This document shows positions 59,783-64,000 of a stretch of 64,000 nucleotides of DNA, piece by piece (the first letter of the stretch is position 1; every line of letters starts with the position of its first letter). Location of the stretch: the NCBI RefSeq assembly GCF_030272615.1, contig NC_081413.1, positions 554,615,136-554,679,135 on the forward strand, read 5' to 3'. The stretch comes from Cryptomeria japonica. Its lineage: Eukaryota > Streptophyta > Pinopsida > Cupressales > Cupressaceae. The position numbers and the translations under genes were made by a program. The notes beneath the pieces are model-generated. The model was not told the origin of the DNA, did not search any database, and worked only from the letters and a program-made list of their open reading frames with translations.

Positions 59783-59990
59783 ATAATCATAATACAATTA
59801 TATTTTTATTTTTAATTAATTGAAAAATACAATCAACAATCCATTGTGATCCTTACATACACGTTACCAGATTTTGATGGGTGCTATTATAATGATTCCA
59901 CATCTTTGATTTGTCATATTTCAAGTAACTCCCACATGCCTTTCTCAAAGCAATCTGCTATGGGCTTTTCACATATTAAATGATGGGCTA

Positions 59991-60844
59991 CTATTTGCAA
60001 CCCTCTGCACTTTTCTCTCTGTCACATGCTCATGTTGCAGCTATCATTGCATTTGCATTTTATTATGTGGTCAATCTTTTCTCAGGATTCTTTGTACCAA
60101 AACCTGTGAGTTTACCAAACCTCAAAAGCTTTCATTAAAAGTAAATGATTTCAAACAAAAAGTGACTATTAACAGGTGCCAGTGCTAAATGGTATGCATA
60201 AATGTACAATTACTGTACATTATTTTCTAGACCTACTAGTAGCAACAGATTAGAATGTCTATTGCTTTAGTCAAGGAATATTGCTTCATAGGAATTCCAT
60301 TAAAATTTTTATTGTCATTCTACTGATGATAGATCTGTGGGCAAAATGACTTTGTCCAACTTTGTAGACTCTGAATGGTCTCATAAATTCTTAGGAAAAG
60401 ATGGTAACGTCTATTTAGTCTTTACGATGCACCAGCAGACATGCAATTATATATATATATATATAAGAGCGAGAATTGATTTGCCCCAACTTGATCCTCC
60501 CAGTGCAAGCTAGGCCTTCTTCTCGATGCTGTGAATTTTTTTTTCCTTGAAAATTAAGACATAGTTGTATTTAGCATATTTTGGTTTTTCATTATGTTTA
60601 AACTCTCTGTTATCTAGGCAGCTGGGAATCTGCCATATAAACCTTTTAGTCCTGTTATCTTAAGACTGCATAATTTCGTTGGTTTAAAAAAAAAAGAGGA
60701 TGAATCATAATGATAATGGTTTCTGCCTGGTTTTGGAAACCATTTTTTGTTGGGATTGTTGAGAATAGGTTAATGCTATGTTCTCAGCTATGACGCTACT
60801 GTAATTATTTCAAATCAATACAAATCTTGGCTCTGCTTTTACCG

Positions 60845-60884
<40 letters not shown>

Positions 60885-61059
60885 CCATATAATGTATGGA
60901 TAACATGTATTGTATGCATAGGATGTGGTAGACGTTGCCATGCAGTTATATGTATGTGTAACATGTAATGTATGTATAACATGTATTGTATGCATAAGAT
61001 GCTGATGCATCATAGGGGCTGGGTACCAGAAAAGATAATGACAATGGATTTTGCTTAGG
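59991..61059. other. Spacer with TA microsatellites, no gene
   Basis: No coding sequence is supported. TA runs occur at about 60448-60466 and 60847-60880. Near 60900-61000 the motif taacatgtattgtatgcata is repeated with variation about three times. A short balanced stretch around 60480-60530 has no recognisable feature. Confidence 0.5.
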
Positions 61060-62336
61060 GTATTTATCAATGAGATGAAACTTTTTAGTAAGTGGCAATA
61101 TTGATGAAAGATGATAAAAGTTGCAATTACTTGGATGGAATTATTCCAAGTGTACAAAACCATTCTCTAAATGTGATTATAAATACATGTTTATGGTTTT
61201 CCTTTTAGACGATGCTAGTTCTATATAGGAAACCATTTTTTTATGTAGGTATTGTAATGTTAGTTGGTAAAGTCAAATATTTGTGCATTGATATTCAAAA
61301 TCCATTTCATTTCATGAAAAGTAAAACAATAGTTGTTCTTTAGGGTTTTTTTTAACATCCATGCATACCAAATTAGACAATTTAATTTAGAGTCTATCGT
61401 TAGAAGTGTGATAACAAGTAGAAATTGTTGAGTTTGTTGATTGAAATAAGTATATCTTGAATTCTTTTGTGGTTTGAATTAAAATGGTAGTATCATTAGG
61501 TTTTATTATTATTTTTTAAATATTTTTTTGTTCATTTAAATTATATCTTTGTATCTTAATAGGGGTTCTACTTTTTTATACATGGTATAAGATATTAATT
61601 TTATATAGTATATTTAATAGTGGTAAATATAATATGAATATCAATCCATGTTCAATTATAACAATATTACCTGTGTGACAATCATATGTAACATTTTTCA
61701 ATAAATAATTATTTAATTAGTTTTTTTTTTTTCTTTTCAAAATATAGTTTAAAAACATTCCTCTCATACAAGTAGCAATGTGAGACCCATACAAACCTTG
61801 AGAGAAAAAACACCTTAAATCACCTAATACAAGGTCTTGCAGGAACATAATATAGACTAATTTTACAAGATCCTTATGAACATACACACTAGAAATTCCA
61901 TAATATCAAGAGTCACGAGTGATGAAACTCTATCCATATTAGAAGCCAATCGTAGAGAACCAAGAGTTACAACTTTCTAATTATATATTAGATGTCCTTA
62001 TAGAGATTTAAACTTGGGTCTATAATGATAATCCAATGCTTTAAATAACTAATGTAAACTATTGGACTGTTGTAATATTACATTAAGTAGCCTAGTTTAT
62101 AGATTAGAATAAAATAAATAACTTTAACTAATTGTTAGTGAATTAAGTTACTTGTTTAATTTTTGGGAGGTTATTCCTATTGATAATTTGCACAAGAAAT
62201 ATATTGGGTTTATAAGCCACCAAAATGTAATGCATGAATAATATTTGGTTGAAATCAAAATTCATTTCTTCTTTAATTTATTTGTCATATAAATTTATAA
62301 CTTTTTTTTTGTTTGTGTCCAACCATCTCAATATGT
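61060..62336 (+). repeat. Decayed LRR-kinase unit, partial copy C
   Basis: It aligns with about 22645-23760 of copy A and 56145-57440 of copy B, sharing tatcaatgagatgaaacttt at the start and the tRNA-like stretch near the end. It is cut at 62336 by an LTR. In copy B the sequence runs on as caatatgttattcttg, so the break point is defined. No kinase or LRR fragment lies in this part. Confidence 0.75.
62004..62071 (-). repeat. tRNA-like SINE head (copy C)
   Basis: The third copy of the tRNA-like stretch. On the minus strand it ends with ccaagtttaaatctc, which keeps a fair B box (consensus GGTTCGANTCC). The A box is more worn than in copy A. Confidence 0.4.
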
Positions 62337-62768
62337 TGTTAGAGCATGCTTAATCTTGTTGGTGTGAATGAAGAGGTTGTTGGTGTGAATGAGGTGTTGT
62401 ATCTAATTAGTTCACTTGTGGGTCTTTTTCACATACTTAATTTTATTTAGATCTTAGGGAATATTTCTAGAAGGTGTTATTTGCCATTAGGTCTTATCTT
62501 ATCTTTTGGTTTTTAATTTTAATGTCCTAGATTATTTAATAATCATCACTTTAGTTGTCCCATAACATAGTATTAAGACACATAACAATCATATCTAATC
62601 CTATCACTCAACCTTGTCTTTATAAGCAAGGTATTCTATATATAATTCATATTCAATCATCAATTCAATCACCCCTCAAACAAGCTATTCTTTCCATTCT
62701 CTCTCATGGAAGTTTTTTTTTTTTTTGTAGGTGATCTTGGGGTGTCGGAAGTTTACAATCCAACAACC
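62337..62768 (+). repeat. LTR of a retrotransposon running right
   Basis: It begins tgttagagcatgc exactly where the match to copy B is lost and ends in ccaaca or shortly after (62765-62771), directly before a Met-type primer site at 62772. Length is about 430. Inside are aatcttgttggtgtgaatga in two near copies (62351-62391) and a T run. The size and TGTTAG start fit a copia LTR. The second LTR is not in the window. Confidence 0.6.
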
Positions 62769-62771
62769 GCA

Positions 62772-62783
62772 TGGTATTAGATC
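62772..62783 (+). promoter_or_regulatory. Candidate primer binding site (tRNA-Met type)
   Basis: The bases tggtattagatc differ at two positions from tggtatcagagc, the usual plant initiator Met tRNA primer site. It lies immediately after the LTR end, which supports both calls. Confidence 0.6.
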
Positions 62784-64000
62784 TCCAACATTGTAAACTC
62801 CTTCTTGGATATGAGGAACATCATTAAGCTTTGAGATCTTGTTGGTTCTATTTTGGGGTCCTAAAGATCTCAAGGTTGAATCTAAGACATTAAGGTAAGT
62901 CATTATTGACTTTTGTTTCATCGAAATCCAACATATTGGGCTAGATCTACAAGGGTTTCAAGTTGAGTGATGGTTGCTTGATCCAGGAGGTAGCTAAATT
63001 TTTGGAGCACTTTGGGCCCAAAGAAACCCTACCATCATGCCCTTAAGGCCCAAAAACTTAAAGATTGTCCGTCAATCATTGAAATTGGACACTTTTACCT
63101 CAGAGTTATTTTTGCCATTCTTATACATATGTATGATTGTATGGATCTGTACCTAGCCAAACTATGCTAGAATAATTTGCAAGCATGTCAAAAAAACATT
63201 TTGTTTATATGTGGCATATTTCTCTCTGGTTGGTGTCATTTTTGAATCATACTTTCTATGTTATCCTTTCTATGCATTTAGTACAAATTGACTTCTTAAA
63301 TTTTATTTTCATTAGCTAATTGGTTATAGAAGCACTTGGTTATAGACAATTATTATCTTCTAATAATTTTCTTGTTAGAAGAGTTTCTTTCTATATGAGT
63401 CTTGCTTAGGCTAATTCCATGCTTATAATAAGATCTCCAAACTAGAGGGGACATTGACTCTATAGAGAGAACACTCAGTACATTATTTTCCAATTTGAAA
63501 TTTTATACAAATGGAAGTCGGGATCTAACATCATGGACCATGTGATATCAATAATATTTTTATTTCATTGGAGACTTTCAAAAGATAAAGTGTGGTGTTG
63601 CGAGATCTCATAATTGTCTCCTAGGGTTGAAGATTTTCCTTCTATCTATTTGTACATCTCAACTCTTAATGCAATTGAAAACATAGACTTTATTCCTACA
63701 AAACACTAATATCATATGGCAAGAGCTATGTCCTTAACCCAAGTACCTTAATCTAGATGTTTGCAAAAGACTCTAACTCAAATATAAAATCTAAAAATAC
63801 TGCAATAAATATGGATAAATAATGTTGAACAAAATAATATATCAAAATAATTGACATATAAAAGCATTTGTAAATGTGCTAGACAATATAATAGATGAGA
63901 ACCATTTAAATTAAAAATTCAACTCTCAAATATGAAAAGACAAATCTACAAATAAAATAATTTTGACATATGAAAGCACTAACTTTGTCAATTAAAAATC
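62784..64000. other. Internal region of the last retroelement, no gene seen
   Basis: After the primer site no gag or pol domain is visible up to the window end. The first 300 bases have a leader-like composition. From 63100 on it is AT-rich and full of stops in all frames. The element may be non-autonomous, or it may be interrupted soon after the leader. Confidence 0.4.

Larger units (their letters stand above)
54860..59990 (+). repeat. Decayed LRR-kinase unit, copy B
   Basis: It aligns with copy A (21320-26150) in order and orientation, from cactatgtattgtgttgaac onward, then continues past the point where A is cut by a LINE, ending similar to copy D (up to about 20890). It differs by one unit instead of three of the 47-base repeat, a 69-base tandem duplication at 57001-57138, and a GC-rich insert at 59511. 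Only gene fragments lie in it. Confidence 0.8.

Overview
The window looks like nuclear DNA of a large-genome seed plant, most likely a gymnosperm such as a conifer. That assignment is inference from one intron-containing plastid-type gene, nested plant-type LTR and LINE retroelements, and very low gene density. There is one intact-looking gene: a five-exon HPP-family membrane protein at 1290-4604 (+). Almost everything else is repeats, transposable elements and decayed gene copies.

Layout. 1-1080: short degenerate repeats and a decayed minus-strand reading frame. 1290-4604: the HPP gene. 4486-8040 and 11401-16163: two direct copies of one segment that includes the last HPP exon, so an orphan last exon lies at 11470-11511. 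Between them, 8041-11400 holds a retroelement-like insert with an unrecognised acidic ORF. Copy 2 carries a 1.5 kb ORF1-only LINE with a 12-bp target-site duplication. 16164-26150: intergenic repeats, then copies of a decayed LRR receptor-kinase unit. 26156-33000: nested retroelements, namely a 5'-truncated LINE, a Ty3/gypsy 3' half with its 3' LTR, and a second ORF1-only LINE. 33300-37472: an AT-rich palindromic tract, then about 9.4 tandem copies of a 360-bp repeat. 38822-49409 (-): a decayed gene of about 940 codons that looks like an unclassified DDE-type transposase, split by a 7.8 kb Ty1/copia element (40384-48151, TSD ccaca). 49860-54495: a 4.6 kb array of a short unit that alternates in orientation, containing a 256-bp inverted repeat with only 3 mismatches. 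54860-59990 and 61060-62336: further copies of the LRR receptor-kinase unit. 62337 to about 62768: an LTR followed by a Met-type primer binding site.

The clearest history is nesting. The LRR-kinase units were already pseudogenes when duplicated, because two copies share the same stop codon. About 28 kb of repeats and elements now lies between two of them. The copia element landed in the transposase-like gene, and removing it at its target duplication restores the reading frame.

The strongest candidates for something not well described are the transposase-like gene with its repeat surroundings, the self-inverting 180-bp array, and the ORF1-only LINE family, seen twice with matching ends.
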